DNA of 59,367 nucleotides, taken from Betaproteobacteria bacterium. Its GTDB lineage: Bacteria; Pseudomonadota; Gammaproteobacteria; Burkholderiales; Nitrosomonadaceae. Both the position numbers and the translations under genes were made by a program. Where the stretch lies: assembly GCA_004356775.1 (NCBI GenBank), contig SMXG01000025.1:1-59367 (forward strand). The letters run 5' to 3'. The notes beneath the pieces are model-generated. The model was not told where the DNA came from, did no database searches, and saw only the letters and a program-made list of their open reading frames with translations. This document shows, piece after piece, positions 27,933 through 38,255 of the stretch (positions are counted from its first letter, which is position 1; every line of letters begins with the position of its first letter).

Positions 27933-29485
27933 GTTCGGAGTTTAAAGAAAGATCAGGAGTACATTTTGATTCACGTTTACTAAATGGTTTGGGTGTCAGC
28001 ATAGACAATCTTGTTACTGATAGTCGCATGGTGAAACCGGGGGATACATTTCTAGCTTATGTTGGAGAGAAATTCGATGCTCGTAAATTTATTCCACAAG
28101 CTATTGAAGCGGGAGCAAATGCAGTGTTATGGGAGCGTCATGGTTTCGTGTGGGACCCGGAATGGCAAGCACCTAATTTGTCGATATCCAAACTGCGAAC
28201 TAAGGCGGGGGCTATCGCCAGCTACGTATATGGAGATCCATCGAAAAAGTTATGGCTAATTGGTATCACCGGAACCAACGGTAAAACATCGTGCTGCCAA
28301 TGGATAGCTCAGGCTATGACAGCTCTAGGTAAAAAAACTGCTGTCATGGGTACATTGGGAGATGGTTTTTCTGGTGCGCTTCAGCCTGCTGTTAACACAA
28401 CGCCGGGTGCAGTTTTGTTGCAACAAAAAATGGCCGATTTCTTGAAACGTGGCGCCGAGTATGTGGTGATGGAAGTGTCATCTCATGGGATTGAGCAAGG
28501 GAGGGTTAATGGCTCTACATTCGCAGTAGCGTTATTTACTAATTTGTCACATGATCATCTCGACTACCACGGCAGCATGAAGGCATATGCTGCCTCCAAA
28601 GCGCAATTATTTCAATGGATGGGGCTCAAATATGCAGTACTAAACTTTGACGATGAATTTGGTGTTGAATTGTTGGGGCAGATTTCAGGCAAGATTACGC
28701 AGGTTATTGGGTATGGATTTAAAGAATCGGAAATAAAAAATTTGGATCCGGAAAAAATCAGGGTGGTATGTGGGCGTAATCTTAAAGTGAGCATTCAAGG
28801 CTTAGAATTCGACGTCGAATTCGAAACCGAACGTGTAAAATTTAAAACTGAATTAATAGGCAGATTCAATGCTTCCAATTTGTTGGCAGTGCTGGCTACC
28901 TTGTTGGCCAGTGGTATCAAACTAGCTGATGCGATGCAATCCTTGCAGCAAGTGCAACCAGTAGTAGGTAGGATGGAGAGACTGGGTGGCGGCAACCTAC
29001 CATTAGTAGTCGTAGATTTCGCCCATACCCCGGATGCTCTAGAAAAGATGTTAATAGCGCTTCGCGAGATTCTCCTTAGTTCCGAAGCTACCTCAAAGCT
29101 CAAAACTCAAAACTCAAGATTAATTTGCGTGTTCGGTTGTGGTGGTGATCGCGACCGTGGTAAACGTGCACTAATGGGCAAAGTAGCGACACTATTGTCG
29201 GATGAAGTCATTATCACTAGCGACAATCCACGTGGCGAAGACCCTTATGCCATCATCAATGAAATCGCATCAGGTGCAGGTGCCAACCATCATATCGAGG
29301 AAAACCGAGCAGCGGCGATTTATCAAGCGTTAAATGATGCGCGCAAGGGGGATGTGGTGTTGATCGCAGGGAAGGGGCATGAGGTGTATCAGGAAATTGG
29401 TGGGCAAAGGTTTCCGTTTAGCGATGTGAAGGTCGCGCAACAGATACTACTGAATTGGACGGCCAGAGTGCAAGTACGAAGATGA
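27929..29485 (+). CDS. murE: UDP-MurNAc-tripeptide synthetase (meso-diaminopimelate-adding)
   Basis: ATP-dependent ligase that adds meso-diaminopimelate to UDP-MurNAc-dipeptide. The ATP loop GITGTNGKTS lies at about residues 112-121, and the DNPRGE motif that recognises diaminopimelate is present. The 518-residue product is slightly long: a SSEATSKLKTQNSR segment before the conserved CVFGCGGDRDRGKR is encoded by a heptamer repeat at 29093-29120. Both ends overlap the neighbouring genes by ATGA. Confidence 0.96.
   Translation: MSSEFKERSGVHFDSRLLNGLGVSIDNLVTDSRMVKPGDTFLAYVGEKFDARKFIPQAIEAGANAVLWERHGFVWDPEWQAPNLSISKLRTKAGAIASYVYGDPSKKLWLIGITGTNGKTSCCQWIAQAMTALGKKTAVMGTLGDGFSGALQPAVNTTPGAVLLQQKMADFLKRGAEYVVMEVSSHGIEQGRVNGSTFAVALFTNLSHDHLDYHGSMKAYAASKAQLFQWMGLKYAVLNFDDEFGVELLGQISGKITQVIGYGFKESEIKNLDPEKIRVVCGRNLKVSIQGLEFDVEFETERVKFKTELIGRFNASNLLAVLATLLASGIKLADAMQSLQQVQPVVGRMERLGGGNLPLVVVDFAHTPDALEKMLIALREILLSSEATSKLKTQNSRLICVFGCGGDRDRGKRALMGKVATLLSDEVIITSDNPRGEDPYAIINEIASGAGANHHIEENRAAAIYQALNDARKGDVVLIAGKGHEVYQEIGGQRFPFSDVKVAQQILLNWTARVQVRR
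29093..29120 (+). repeat. Four TCA-headed heptamers inside murE
   Basis: TCAAAGC, TCAAAAC, TCAAAAC, TCAAGAT in direct succession. Read in the murE frame they encode SKLKTQNSR, located in a surface loop where MurE proteins vary in length. The same phase and design recur in murF and murB. Confidence 0.85.
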
Positions 29486-30840
29486 TGATGGCGCAGGAAG
29501 TGGCCCGTGTATTACATGCAAAATGGCGCGGCGAAGATGTACTCTTAACTGGTGTAAGTACTGATAGTCGCACGGTGAAACGCGGCGATTTATTTGTTGC
29601 TCTGAGCGGAAAAAATTTTGACGGTCATAAGTTTGTTGACCGGGCAAAGGAAAAAGGTGCCGTGGCGGCAATGGTGAGCCAAGAGTCAGATATCAAAAGT
29701 CAGGATTCAGAAGTTCCTATGATACTGGTGAAGGACACGCGACTAGGATTAGGGCAACTGGCAGCGTACTGGCGAGGGCGTTTTGTTATTCCGTTGGTGG
29801 CGGTGACTGGCAGCAATGGTAAAACCACGGTGAAAGAAATGATTGCATCGATTTTGCAACAGGTAGTTGGTGAGGTTGGCAAGGTATTGGCAACCGTGGG
29901 TAACCTCAATAACGATATCGGTGTGCCACAAACATTGTTGCGATTACGTGAGCGGCATGAATATGCAGTAATCGAAATGGGCATGAATCATTTCGGTGAG
30001 ATCTCTTATTTGACCAGACTGGTAAAGCCAAGTGTGGCGTTGATAACTAATGCAGGTTCGGCACACATTGAGAAGCTTGGTTCGGTGGAAGCAGTAGCTT
30101 GCGCCAAGGGTGAAGTTTTTGAGGGACTAGACAAGCTGGGGGTTGCAGTCATCAACGCTGATGATTCTAATGCGCAGTTATGGCGCAAGCTGGCTGGTAG
30201 CAGGCCAGTAATAGATTTTAGTCTAAGTAAAGGAGCGAAGGTGGAGGGGTGCTATCAGCTAAATCTGGTCGATACCAAGATGAAATTGAAGCTCCCCGAT
30301 GGTGCCGTGGAGGTAAAGTTGAAGGTTCCAGGCGAACATAACGTGCACAATGCTCTTGCAGCGGCGGCGGCGGCAGTAGCTACGGGAATAAGCAAGGAAA
30401 ACATCGCGTCTGGATTGAGCCGATTCAGCGGGGTGAAGGGACGTATGCAGAAAAAGCGGTGTCTGCATGACGCAATGCTAATAGACGATAGTTATAACGC
30501 TAATCCAGAATCAGTACGGGCTGCACTAGCAGTATTAGCTAAATCCCCAGGGGAAAAAATCCTGGTTTTTGGCGACATGGGAGAGCTCGGTGAGAACACA
30601 GTGGATTTTCATAAGCGTGTCGGCGAAGAAGCGCGTCTTATTGGAATAGATAGGTTGTTCGCCTTGGGCGAATTAAGTGCACATTCCGTGATGAAGTTTG
30701 GTAGGGGCGCACAGCATTTTAAGCGTATTGAAGATTTATTGATCGCAGTCGAACCCGTACTTGCGCCCAACGTAACGTTGCTGGTAAAGGGATCTCGTTT
30801 CATGCAAATGGAACGGGTGGTAAAGAATTTTGAATTGTAA
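29482..30840 (+). CDS. murF: UDP-MurNAc-tripeptide:D-Ala-D-Ala ligase
   Basis: Adds the D-Ala-D-Ala dipeptide to complete the UDP-MurNAc-pentapeptide. Mur-ligase motifs are [11 protein letters not shown] (ATP loop), AVIEMGMNHFGEI and DDSYNANP. From the ATG that overlaps the murE stop (ATGA) the protein has 452 residues, the usual size; a TTG at 29455 is unlikely. Near residues 68-80 the segment SQESDIKSQDSEV is encoded by a heptamer repeat. Confidence 0.95.
   Translation: MMMAQEVARVLHAKWRGEDVLLTGVSTDSRTVKRGDLFVALSGKNFDGHKFVDRAKEKGAVAAMVSQESDIKSQDSEVPMILVKDTRLGLGQLAAYWRGRFVIPLVAVTGSNGKTTVKEMIASILQQVVGEVGKVLATVGNLNNDIGVPQTLLRLRERHEYAVIEMGMNHFGEISYLTRLVKPSVALITNAGSAHIEKLGSVEAVACAKGEVFEGLDKLGVAVINADDSNAQLWRKLAGSRPVIDFSLSKGAKVEGCYQLNLVDTKMKLKLPDGAVEVKLKVPGEHNVHNALAAAAAAVATGISKENIASGLSRFSGVKGRMQKKRCLHDAMLIDDSYNANPESVRAALAVLAKSPGEKILVFGDMGELGENTVDFHKRVGEEARLIGIDRLFALGELSAHSVMKFGRGAQHFKRIEDLLIAVEPVLAPNVTLLVKGSRFMQMERVVKNFEL
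29686..29713 (+). repeat. Four TCA-headed heptamers inside murF
   Basis: TCAGATA, TCAAAAG, TCAGGAT, TCAGAAG in direct succession, encoding SDIKSQDSE in the murF frame. The first 13 bases (TCAGATATCAAAA) recur exactly in the murB copy. Confidence 0.85.
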
Positions 30841-30929
30841 TTTTGAATGTTTAGTTACGAAGAGAATATGAACAAATTGACTCAAACTGAAACGAGAAAC
30901 CCAAGATACAAAATTTTATTAGGCTTGTC

Positions 30930-32015
30930 ATGCTGCTAGAACTCGCCCAATGGTTGGCCAAGGATATCCGGGCATTTAATGTAATCAACTACATTACATT
31001 GCGCGTGGTATTGGCAGCGCTGACCTCTCTCATGATCTCATTCATTGTTGGGCCAACCATGATACGCAAACTTGCCGCTTACAAAATCGGTCAATCGGTA
31101 CGGGATAATGGCCCGCAAACACACCTTGTCAAAGCTGGTACACCTACCATGGGCGGCGCATTGATATTGGTGTCCATTGCTATTAGTACACTATTGTGGG
31201 CAGATTTAGGTAATCGCTATGTGTGGGTTGTACTGTTGACAACGCTAGGCTTCGGTGCAATCGGCTGGGTAGACGATTATCAAAAAGTGGTACATAACAA
31301 TCCAAGAGGGATTTCTGCTGGCTCTAAATTCTTCTGGCAATCAGCGATTGCAATCACTGTAGCACTGTATCTTTTTCTTACTGCTGAATCTCCAGCACAG
31401 ACCAGCATGATTGTGCCTTTCTTTAAGAATATTGTAATACCGATGGGCATAGTTGGATTCGTGACGCTGACTTATTTCGTCATAGTGGGCACCAGTAACG
31501 CGGTGAATTTGACTGATGGACTCGACGGTCTGGCCATTATGCCGGCTGTGATGATTAGCAGTGGCCTGGCAATTTTTGCCTATGTGGCGGGTCACGCAGT
31601 TTTTGCGAAATATCTTGGTATCCCCTATATTCCTCATGCGGCTGAACTGGCCGTATTCTGTGGTGCGTTGTCAGGTGCAGGGCTTGCTTTTTTGTGGTTC
31701 AACGCCTATCCAGCGGAAGTATTCATGGGCGATGTTGGTGCACTCGCCCTTGGTGCTGCGCTGGGTGTGGTCACCGTGATCGTGCGCCAAGAAATCGTTC
31801 TTATCATTATGGGCGGTGTATTTGTAGTCGAAACTTTATCAGTGGTGTTGCAAGTGGCCTCGTTCAAGTTGACTGGCAGACGTATTTTTCGCATGGCGCC
31901 ACTGCATCATCACTACGAATTAAAGGGATGGAAGGAAAATCAAGTGGTGGTACGGTTCTGGATTATTACCATGATGTTAGTGCTGCTTGGATTGTCCACG
32001 TTGAAGTTGAGATGA
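30930..32015 (+). CDS. mraY: Phospho-N-acetylmuramoyl-pentapeptide transferase
   Basis: Integral membrane enzyme that makes lipid I by moving phospho-MurNAc-pentapeptide onto undecaprenyl phosphate. The 361-residue protein has about ten membrane helices and the catalytic motifs [24 protein letters not shown] and the histidine-rich [14 protein letters not shown] 23-codon frame (30868-30939) with a weak ribosome site overlaps its start and could help translation. Its stop overlaps murD (ATGA). Confidence 0.97.
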   Translation: MLLELAQWLAKDIRAFNVINYITLRVVLAALTSLMISFIVGPTMIRKLAAYKIGQSVRDNGPQTHLVKAGTPTMGGALILVSIAISTLLWADLGNRYVWVVLLTTLGFGAIGWVDDYQKVVHNNPRGISAGSKFFWQSAIAITVALYLFLTAESPAQTSMIVPFFKNIVIPMGIVGFVTLTYFVIVGTSNAVNLTDGLDGLAIMPAVMISSGLAIFAYVAGHAVFAKYLGIPYIPHAAELAVFCGALSGAGLAFLWFNAYPAEVFMGDVGALALGAALGVVTVIVRQEIVLIIMGGVFVVETLSVVLQVASFKLTGRRIFRMAPLHHHYELKGWKENQVVVRFWIITMMLVLLGLSTLKLR

Positions 32016-33427
32016 ATCTGCGAGGGAAAACAATCTTGGTGCTGGGAATGGGCGAAACTGGATTATCCATGGCCAAGTGGCTATCACGCATAGGGTCAAA
32101 TATTCGTGTCGCTGACAATCGCTCGGCACCGCCCAATCTTCGTACATTGGAACGAGCTGTACCAGCTGCCCAGGTATTCACTGGCACTTTTTCAGCTGAT
32201 ATTTTCATAGGTATAGATCTTATTGCTATCAGTCCAGGAGTGCCGCTAGCAGCACCGTTGGTCCGTCAAGCAGTTAAGCGTGGAGTGCCGGTCGTGGGCG
32301 ACATCGAACTGTTCGCTTTGGCGCTTAAAAGCTTTGGTACCCGAAGACCAAAAATTCTGGCTATTACTGGCTCCAATGGAAAAACAACAGTGGCAGCTAT
32401 GGTGGATGCAATGATGAAGAAAGCGGGATGGGATACGGAAGTAGCTGGAAATATCGGTCCAGCAGTGTTAGATGCACTGATACAGAGGCTAGATTCCGGA
32501 AAACTTCCTCAGTTATGGATTCTAGAGGTGTCAAGTTTCCAACTGGAATCTACGCAAAGTCTTAATCCTGACGCAGCGGTGGTACTGAACTTAAGCGAAG
32601 ATCACTTCGATCGCTACGTGGGAATACAGGATTACGCTATTGCTAAGGCAAGGATATTTTCGGAAGAAACTGATGGCAGTGTTGTGCAGGTTTTGAATCG
32701 TGACGATCCTATTGTGAGCACCATGGCGTTAACTGGAAGAAAACAGATAACTTTCGGCTTGGGTGTGCCGGTTGCTGAAAGAGATTTTGGTTTGTTGCGC
32801 GATGGTGGCGAAACCTGGTTAGTACAGGGCAGAACACGGTTAATAAAAACCAGTGAGCTTGCCATTACGGGTCTGCACAATGTAGCTAACGCCTTAGCTG
32901 CTTTAGCGCTATGCCGTGCCATAGGATTAACGGATAACCCATTATTGCAGGCCTTGCGTGAGTTTAGTGGGCTACCTCATCGAATGGAGAAAGTCGCGGC
33001 GTTCAATGGTGTTACATTCTACGACGATTCAAAAGGCACAAACGTGGGTGCAACGGTTGCGGCTCTGAGCAGTTTGACACAAAACATAGTGTTGATCGCA
33101 GGTGGTGATGGCAAGCAGCAGGATTTCTCGTTCTTGAAAGAGGCGATTGCAAAACATGCGCGAGCAGTTGTGTTGATTGGAAAGGATGCAGGAAGAATCG
33201 CTGCCGCATTAGATGGATGTGGTGTGCCACTTCATAGTGCGGCAGCGATGGAAGAAGCGGTGCAAAAAAGTTTTTCACTGGCGAAGGAAGGGGATGCTGT
33301 ATTGATGTCTCCGGCCTGTGCCAGCACCGATATGTTCAGAAATTACGTGCATCGTGCTGAGATGTTTGTTGCGGCAATTAGGAATTTAGAGATAAAAATT
33401 TTGGCCACGGCCAGTGTTGCACACTAG
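32012..33427 (+). CDS. murD: UDP-MurNAc-L-alanine:D-glutamate ligase
   Basis: Second Mur ligase of the pathway. The start is the ATG overlapping the mraY stop; the frame is open further upstream inside mraY but that is not the gene. It is 471 residues, somewhat longer than E. coli MurD. It shows the N-terminal nucleotide-fold [10 protein letters not shown], the ATP loop [12 protein letters not shown], the EVSSFQLE motif and [13 protein letters not shown] near the third domain. Confidence 0.96.
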   Translation: MNLRGKTILVLGMGETGLSMAKWLSRIGSNIRVADNRSAPPNLRTLERAVPAAQVFTGTFSADIFIGIDLIAISPGVPLAAPLVRQAVKRGVPVVGDIELFALALKSFGTRRPKILAITGSNGKTTVAAMVDAMMKKAGWDTEVAGNIGPAVLDALIQRLDSGKLPQLWILEVSSFQLESTQSLNPDAAVVLNLSEDHFDRYVGIQDYAIAKARIFSEETDGSVVQVLNRDDPIVSTMALTGRKQITFGLGVPVAERDFGLLRDGGETWLVQGRTRLIKTSELAITGLHNVANALAALALCRAIGLTDNPLLQALREFSGLPHRMEKVAAFNGVTFYDDSKGTNVGATVAALSSLTQNIVLIAGGDGKQQDFSFLKEAIAKHARAVVLIGKDAGRIAAALDGCGVPLHSAAAMEEAVQKSFSLAKEGDAVLMSPACASTDMFRNYVHRAEMFVAAIRNLEIKILATASVAH

Positions 33428-33445
33428 ATAGTAAAGACACTACTA

Positions 33446-34609
33446 ATGATTTATCAAGCCAGTATCAGCAACCAAAGAGTTATACCTGACCTTGATCAGG
33501 CCCTGGTCTGGTCTTCCATATTGTTGCTAAGCCTGGGACTAGTGATGGTTTATTCCGCTTCAATTTCCATAGCAGAGGCAGGACATGGCAGCGATGGCTA
33601 CGCAGCTTATTTTCTTGTCCGGCATGGAGCTTACTTGGTAGTGGGATTATTGATCGGATTAATTGCATTCCAAATACCAATGCGATTGTGGCAGAAATAC
33701 TCACTTTATCCATTTCTGTTGGGCACAGTGTTACTAATACTAGTATTGATTCCTGGCATAGGGCATGAGGTCAACGGCAGTAGACGCTGGTTGTCATTGT
33801 TGGTGGTGAACTTGCAGCCTTCTGAATTTATGAAATTGTTTGTGGTGATTTATGTCGCCAACTACACGATTCGAAGGACCGCAAACCTAGAAAGTTTTAG
33901 CAAAAGTTTTGTCCCCATGCTGATTGTAATGATGGTGTTGGGCATATTGCTGCTCCGTGAGCCTGATCTAGGAGCATTTGTCATTATTACCGTTATCGTA
34001 ATGGCAATTTTGTTTCTAGGAGGGATAAATCTGAAACTGTTTGTGGGAATTATCGGGTTGTCGCTTATCTGTTTGCTGGCGCTAATCTGGATCGAGCCTT
34101 ATCGCATGCAGCGAATTATGGGATTTATAAACCCATGGAATGATCCCTATGGAACAGGATACCAGTTGAGTCATGCTTTGATCGCATTCGGACGTGGTGG
34201 ATGGCAAGGTGTTGGCATCGGTGGCAGTGTGGAGAAGCTTTTCTATTTGCCCGAAGCGCACACCGATTTTCTACTTGCGGTAATAGCGGAAGAGCTTGGT
34301 TTCATCGGTGTAGTAGCAGTAATAATCCTATTTACATGGATAGTGATACGCGCCTTTGTGATAGGTCGTCAAGCCGCTACGCGAGAACGTTACTTTCCTG
34401 CACTCGTAGCTCAAGGTATTGGCGTGTGGCTGGGAGTACAAGCTTTGATCAACATGGGTGTAAATATGGGTGTTCTACCAACCAAAGGATTGACTTTGCC
34501 GCTGATGAGTTTCGGTGGCAGCAGCATTGTTGCCAATTGCATTGCGTTGGCAGTTTTGTTACGGGTGGATTGGGAGAATCGACGGTTAATGAAAGGTTAC
34601 ACAATATGA
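33446..34609 (+). CDS. ftsW: Peptidoglycan glycosyltransferase FtsW
   Basis: SEDS-family polymerase that works with FtsI at the septum. The 387-residue protein has about ten membrane helices. Family features are VMVYSAS near the start, GSRRWL, the REPDLGAF segment with the essential aspartate, and the C-terminal [13 protein letters not shown]. It follows murD by 18 bp. The ribosome site is weak, as with several genes in the cluster. Confidence 0.96.
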   Translation: MIYQASISNQRVIPDLDQALVWSSILLLSLGLVMVYSASISIAEAGHGSDGYAAYFLVRHGAYLVVGLLIGLIAFQIPMRLWQKYSLYPFLLGTVLLILVLIPGIGHEVNGSRRWLSLLVVNLQPSEFMKLFVVIYVANYTIRRTANLESFSKSFVPMLIVMMVLGILLLREPDLGAFVIITVIVMAILFLGGINLKLFVGIIGLSLICLLALIWIEPYRMQRIMGFINPWNDPYGTGYQLSHALIAFGRGGWQGVGIGGSVEKLFYLPEAHTDFLLAVIAEELGFIGVVAVIILFTWIVIRAFVIGRQAATRERYFPALVAQGIGVWLGVQALINMGVNMGVLPTKGLTLPLMSFGGSSIVANCIALAVLLRVDWENRRLMKGYTI

Positions 34610-34649
34610 AAAAGAATTGGAATCGCAATAGCGGAATAGAGGTTTTAGG

Positions 34650-35723
34650 TTGCCTCATACCATTCTAATCATGGCTGGAGGAACTGGTGGTCATGTTTTT
34701 CCTGCGCTGGCGGTTGCAGACTACATGAAAGTATTGGGTTGGCGAGTAGTGTGGCTAGGGACCAGAGGTGGAATGGAAGCAATACTGGTTCCACAAAAAG
34801 GATACGACATAGAAATTATCGATTTTTCCGGTTTACGCGGAAAAAACTTCATAACCTGGCTTACGCTTCCACTGAGGTTGCTATTAGCGTTCTGGCAAAG
34901 CACCAAGGTGCTATTTCAGATACGCCCAGATGTAGTCCTGGGCATGGGCGGCTACCCTGCATTTCCCGGAGGCATAATGGCCTCGTTGCTAAATAAATCG
35001 CTGTTGATACATGAACAAAATTCGATACCTGGTCTTGCTAATAAGATATTAGCTAAGTTTGCAGATAAAGTTTTACTTGGTTTTCCTGATGCGATCAGGA
35101 ATGAGAAAAAGGTAATATTTTCTGGTAATCCAGTACGTAACGAAATTAGTCAATTAGATACACCAGATAAAAGGTATGCGGGACGGAGTGGAAAATTAAA
35201 ACTTTTGATAATAGGCGGAAGCCTCGGTGCGCAGGCACTAAATGCCATCGTACCACTGACGCTGAAACTGATTCCAGAAAATATGCGTCCGCTGGTAACT
35301 CATCAGGCAGGAAGAAAACATCTAGAGACACTAAAAAAAAATTATGCCGAAGCTGGAGTGGAGGGTGATCTGGTGGTATTCATTGAAGACATGGCAGTTC
35401 ACTATGCTGATTGTGATTTGGTGATATGTCGTGCTGGGGCCCTTACTATTGCTGAACTGACAGCTGTGGGTACAGCGAGCATTCTGGTGCCTTTTCCCCA
35501 TGCTGTGGACGATCATCAAACTAGCAATGCAAAGTTTCTGAGCGACAAGGATGCTGCAGTGTTGCTACCGCAGAATGAACTGACTCCACAAGGTTTAGCA
35601 CAATTATTAATGGGACTTACTCGAAAGCAACTATTGGGAATGGCAATGAAAGCACGCGAACTGGCAAGACCGAATGCTACTAGATTAGTAGCAGAAGCGT
35701 GTATGGAGATGATTAAAGAATGA
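34650..35723 (+). CDS. murG: UDP-GlcNAc:lipid I N-acetylglucosaminyltransferase
   Basis: Peripheral membrane GT28 glycosyltransferase that makes lipid II. It begins at a TTG, since a stop lies in frame just upstream and the family motif GGTGGHVFPALA follows eight residues later; GAGG is about seven bases before it. Other motifs are QNSIPGLANK, the GGSLGAQALN donor-side loop and CRAGALTIAE with SILVPFPHAVDDHQ. It has 357 residues, the standard length. Confidence 0.95.
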   Translation: MPHTILIMAGGTGGHVFPALAVADYMKVLGWRVVWLGTRGGMEAILVPQKGYDIEIIDFSGLRGKNFITWLTLPLRLLLAFWQSTKVLFQIRPDVVLGMGGYPAFPGGIMASLLNKSLLIHEQNSIPGLANKILAKFADKVLLGFPDAIRNEKKVIFSGNPVRNEISQLDTPDKRYAGRSGKLKLLIIGGSLGAQALNAIVPLTLKLIPENMRPLVTHQAGRKHLETLKKNYAEAGVEGDLVVFIEDMAVHYADCDLVICRAGALTIAELTAVGTASILVPFPHAVDDHQTSNAKFLSDKDAAVLLPQNELTPQGLAQLLMGLTRKQLLGMAMKARELARPNATRLVAEACMEMIKE

Positions 35724-37202
35724 ATGAAGAAAACATCATCTATCGTCTCCGTATTTCAACTCAAGTTTTATAAATATAAAAAGATGAAGCATAAAGTCAA
35801 ACATATTCATTTCGTCGGGATTGGTGGATCGGGCATGAGCGGAATTGCCGAAGTGTTGCTTAACCTGGGCTACCAGATAAGTGGGTCAAATTTGTCAGTT
35901 AGTGCTACCACGCAGCGCTTAAGTGACCTGGGTGCAACCGTTCATATTGGCCATGCGGGTGGTCATATTGCATCAGCGGATGCGGTAGTTACATCTAGTG
36001 CGGTGCAACCAGATAACCCGGAAGTAATCGCAGCGCGTATGCGTAATATTCCGGTGGTGCCACGCGCCATAATGCTGGCAGAATTGTTGAGATTACGCCA
36101 AGGTATCGCTATCGCAGGAACTCATGGTAAGACTACTACGACCAGTCTAGTTGCCAGCGTTTTGGCACAGGCAGAAATGGATCCGACCTTCGTTATTGGC
36201 GGGAAATTAGAAGCAGTAGGTTCTCATGCCAAGTTAGGTAGCGGTGAATTCATTGTAGTGGAAGCAGACGAATCTGATGCTTCTTTTCTTTATCTGCATC
36301 CCGTACTAGCGGTGGTAACTAATATAGATGCTGATCATATGGAAACCTATGGTCATGATTTCAGCAAACTCAAGCAGGCATTCGTTGATTTTGTACAGCA
36401 CCTCCCATTTTATGGTATGGCGATTCTATGTGTGGATGATGTCAATGTACGCGGAATTGTCCCTGCTATTACTAAACCCATAACTACATACGGTTTATCG
36501 GATACGGCACAAATTAGAGCCATTGATATTAGCCATAGGAAAGGTCAGATGCATTTTACTGCTTTGATTGGAGTAAATGGTAAGACTCGTAAGCTCGACA
36601 TTACACTTAATTTGCCGGGATTACACAACGTACAGAATGCGCTCGCAGCAATTGCAGTAGGCAGTGAAGTAGGTGTTTCCGATGCGTCCATAATCAAGGC
36701 ACTGACAGGATTTAAAGGTGTGGGGCGACGTTTTCAACGCTGCGGTGAGGTTAAATTAGCTAGAAACGAAAGTAATAAATGTGGAAGTTTCACACTAGTT
36801 GATGATTACGGTCATCATCCAGTAGAAATAGCTGCCACAATTGCTGCTGCACGCGGTGCATTTCCTGGCCGCCGTCTGATGGTTGCATTCCAGCCACACC
36901 GCTATACCCGTACTCGAGATGTGTTTGAGGACTTTGTCAAAGTTTTGTCTACCGCAGATGTGTTGTTGCTAACTGAAGTTTATTCTGCAGGGGAAACGCC
37001 TATCGTTGCTGCTGACAGCAAATCACTCGTGCGAGCGATAAGAGTGCAAGGCAAGGTAGAGCCAATTTTTGTCGAAACCGTGGAGGAGTTACCTGACGCT
37101 ATTTTCAGCATAGCACAGGATGACGATGTAGTACTGGTTATGGGGGCTGGGTCAGTGAGTAGTGTGGCACATAATATTACCAGCTCTTTACCCAATTCAT
37201 AA
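35724..37202 (+). CDS. murC: UDP-MurNAc:L-alanine ligase
   Basis: First Mur ligase. It contains [17 protein letters not shown] at the N-terminus, the ATP loop [19 protein letters not shown] and DDYGHHPVE. From the ATG directly after the murG stop it has 492 residues; the first 20 (Lys/Phe/Tyr-rich) precede the conserved [12 protein letters not shown], so the ATG at 35784 (472 residues) is an equally good or better start. No ribosome site decides. A short Asn/Ser-rich insertion precedes GSFTLVDDY. Confidence 0.95.
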   Translation: MKKTSSIVSVFQLKFYKYKKMKHKVKHIHFVGIGGSGMSGIAEVLLNLGYQISGSNLSVSATTQRLSDLGATVHIGHAGGHIASADAVVTSSAVQPDNPEVIAARMRNIPVVPRAIMLAELLRLRQGIAIAGTHGKTTTTSLVASVLAQAEMDPTFVIGGKLEAVGSHAKLGSGEFIVVEADESDASFLYLHPVLAVVTNIDADHMETYGHDFSKLKQAFVDFVQHLPFYGMAILCVDDVNVRGIVPAITKPITTYGLSDTAQIRAIDISHRKGQMHFTALIGVNGKTRKLDITLNLPGLHNVQNALAAIAVGSEVGVSDASIIKALTGFKGVGRRFQRCGEVKLARNESNKCGSFTLVDDYGHHPVEIAATIAAARGAFPGRRLMVAFQPHRYTRTRDVFEDFVKVLSTADVLLLTEVYSAGETPIVAADSKSLVRAIRVQGKVEPIFVETVEELPDAIFSIAQDDDVVLVMGAGSVSSVAHNITSSLPNS

Positions 37203-38195
37203 ATGGATATGTCAGAAATAAATAAATTAACTCATGGCCAGCCACAACTCATCAAGGGCACATTGAAAGGAACTCTTCGTGGTGAGGTACGTGTGAATGA
37301 ATCGATGAAAAAACACACTTCCTGGCGCGCAGGGGGAGAGGTGGAGCGCATTTATATTCCAGCTGATTTAGCTGATCTTTCTCAATTTTTACTTGGCTTA
37401 CCGCAAGGAGAACCGGTGTACATGGTTGGATTAGGTAGCAATCTTCTGGTGCGCGATGGAGGATTACGTGGCACGGTAGTATTGCTGCATGCACAGTTAA
37501 ATGATCTTCGACTAGAGCAACATAGTGAAGTGGACGGATTGATTTATGTCGAGGCGGGCGTAGCTTGCGCAAAGGTTGCACGATTTGCGTCACTACGTGA
37601 TTTGGCAGGAGCGGAATTCTTAGCTGGTATTCCCGGCACAGTCGGTGGAGCACTGGCAATGAACGCAGGTTGTTATGGCACAGAAACGTGGAAGATTGTC
37701 GAGCGAGTACGAACGCTCAATCGCTCAGGTCGTCTATACGATCGGTATTTTAAAGATTACCGGATTAGCTATCGGAACGTGAGCTTAAAGTCAGATATCA
37801 AAAATCAAGTGTCAATGCATTCTTCTAGTGAGGAATGGTTCGTTGGAGTGTGGTTTAGATTGAAGAAAGGCGATGATGCTACATCCAGAAGAAAAATTAA
37901 GGAAATACTGTCTAGGCGTATCAATAGTCAACCATTGAGTTTGCCTAATGCTGGGTCAGTATTTCGTAATCCACCGGGAGATCATGCAGCGCGACTGATT
38001 GAGTTATGTGGGTTGAAGGGTTTTAGCATTGGTGGAGCGATGGTTTCACCAAAACATGCAAATTTTATCGTTAATACCGGGAATGCCATGGCGGCAGATA
38101 TTGAGGCAGTAATTACAGAGGTAAGTAAGACAGTAAAAGAAAAGACCGGTGTTGAATTGGTACAAGAAGTAAGGATTATAGGGGAAGCCAAGTGA
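37203..38195 (+). CDS. murB: UDP-N-acetylenolpyruvoylglucosamine reductase
   Basis: FAD enzyme that reduces enolpyruvyl-UDP-GlcNAc to UDP-MurNAc. The 330-residue protein has NTSWRAGG-like [11 protein letters not shown], the FAD loop [31 protein letters not shown], the YR-type SYRNVSL segment of type I MurB, and the catalytic-serine loop NAGSVFRNP. It starts directly after the murC stop (TAAATG). A heptamer repeat at 37791-37818 inserts SDIKNQVSM after SYRNVSLK. Confidence 0.95.
   Translation: MDMSEINKLTHGQPQLIKGTLKGTLRGEVRVNESMKKHTSWRAGGEVERIYIPADLADLSQFLLGLPQGEPVYMVGLGSNLLVRDGGLRGTVVLLHAQLNDLRLEQHSEVDGLIYVEAGVACAKVARFASLRDLAGAEFLAGIPGTVGGALAMNAGCYGTETWKIVERVRTLNRSGRLYDRYFKDYRISYRNVSLKSDIKNQVSMHSSSEEWFVGVWFRLKKGDDATSRRKIKEILSRRINSQPLSLPNAGSVFRNPPGDHAARLIELCGLKGFSIGGAMVSPKHANFIVNTGNAMAADIEAVITEVSKTVKEKTGVELVQEVRIIGEAK
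37791..37818 (+). repeat. Four TCA-headed heptamers inside murB
   Basis: TCAGATA, TCAAAAA, TCAAGTG, TCAATGC in direct succession, encoding SDIKNQVSM in the murB frame. It shares its first 13 bases with the murF copy more than 8 kb away and lies in a loop of variable length. Confidence 0.85.
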
Positions 38196-38255
38196 ATTCT
38201 TATGAATTCAAATCTCTAACCAAAGTTTTTTCTGCTAAGGATAGGATAGTTAGCC

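Noticed and set aside
31694-32011. Upstream extension of the murD frame inside mraY
   Set aside because: The extension is the shadow of mraY; murD starts at the ATG that overlaps the mraY stop, where the family sequence begins.
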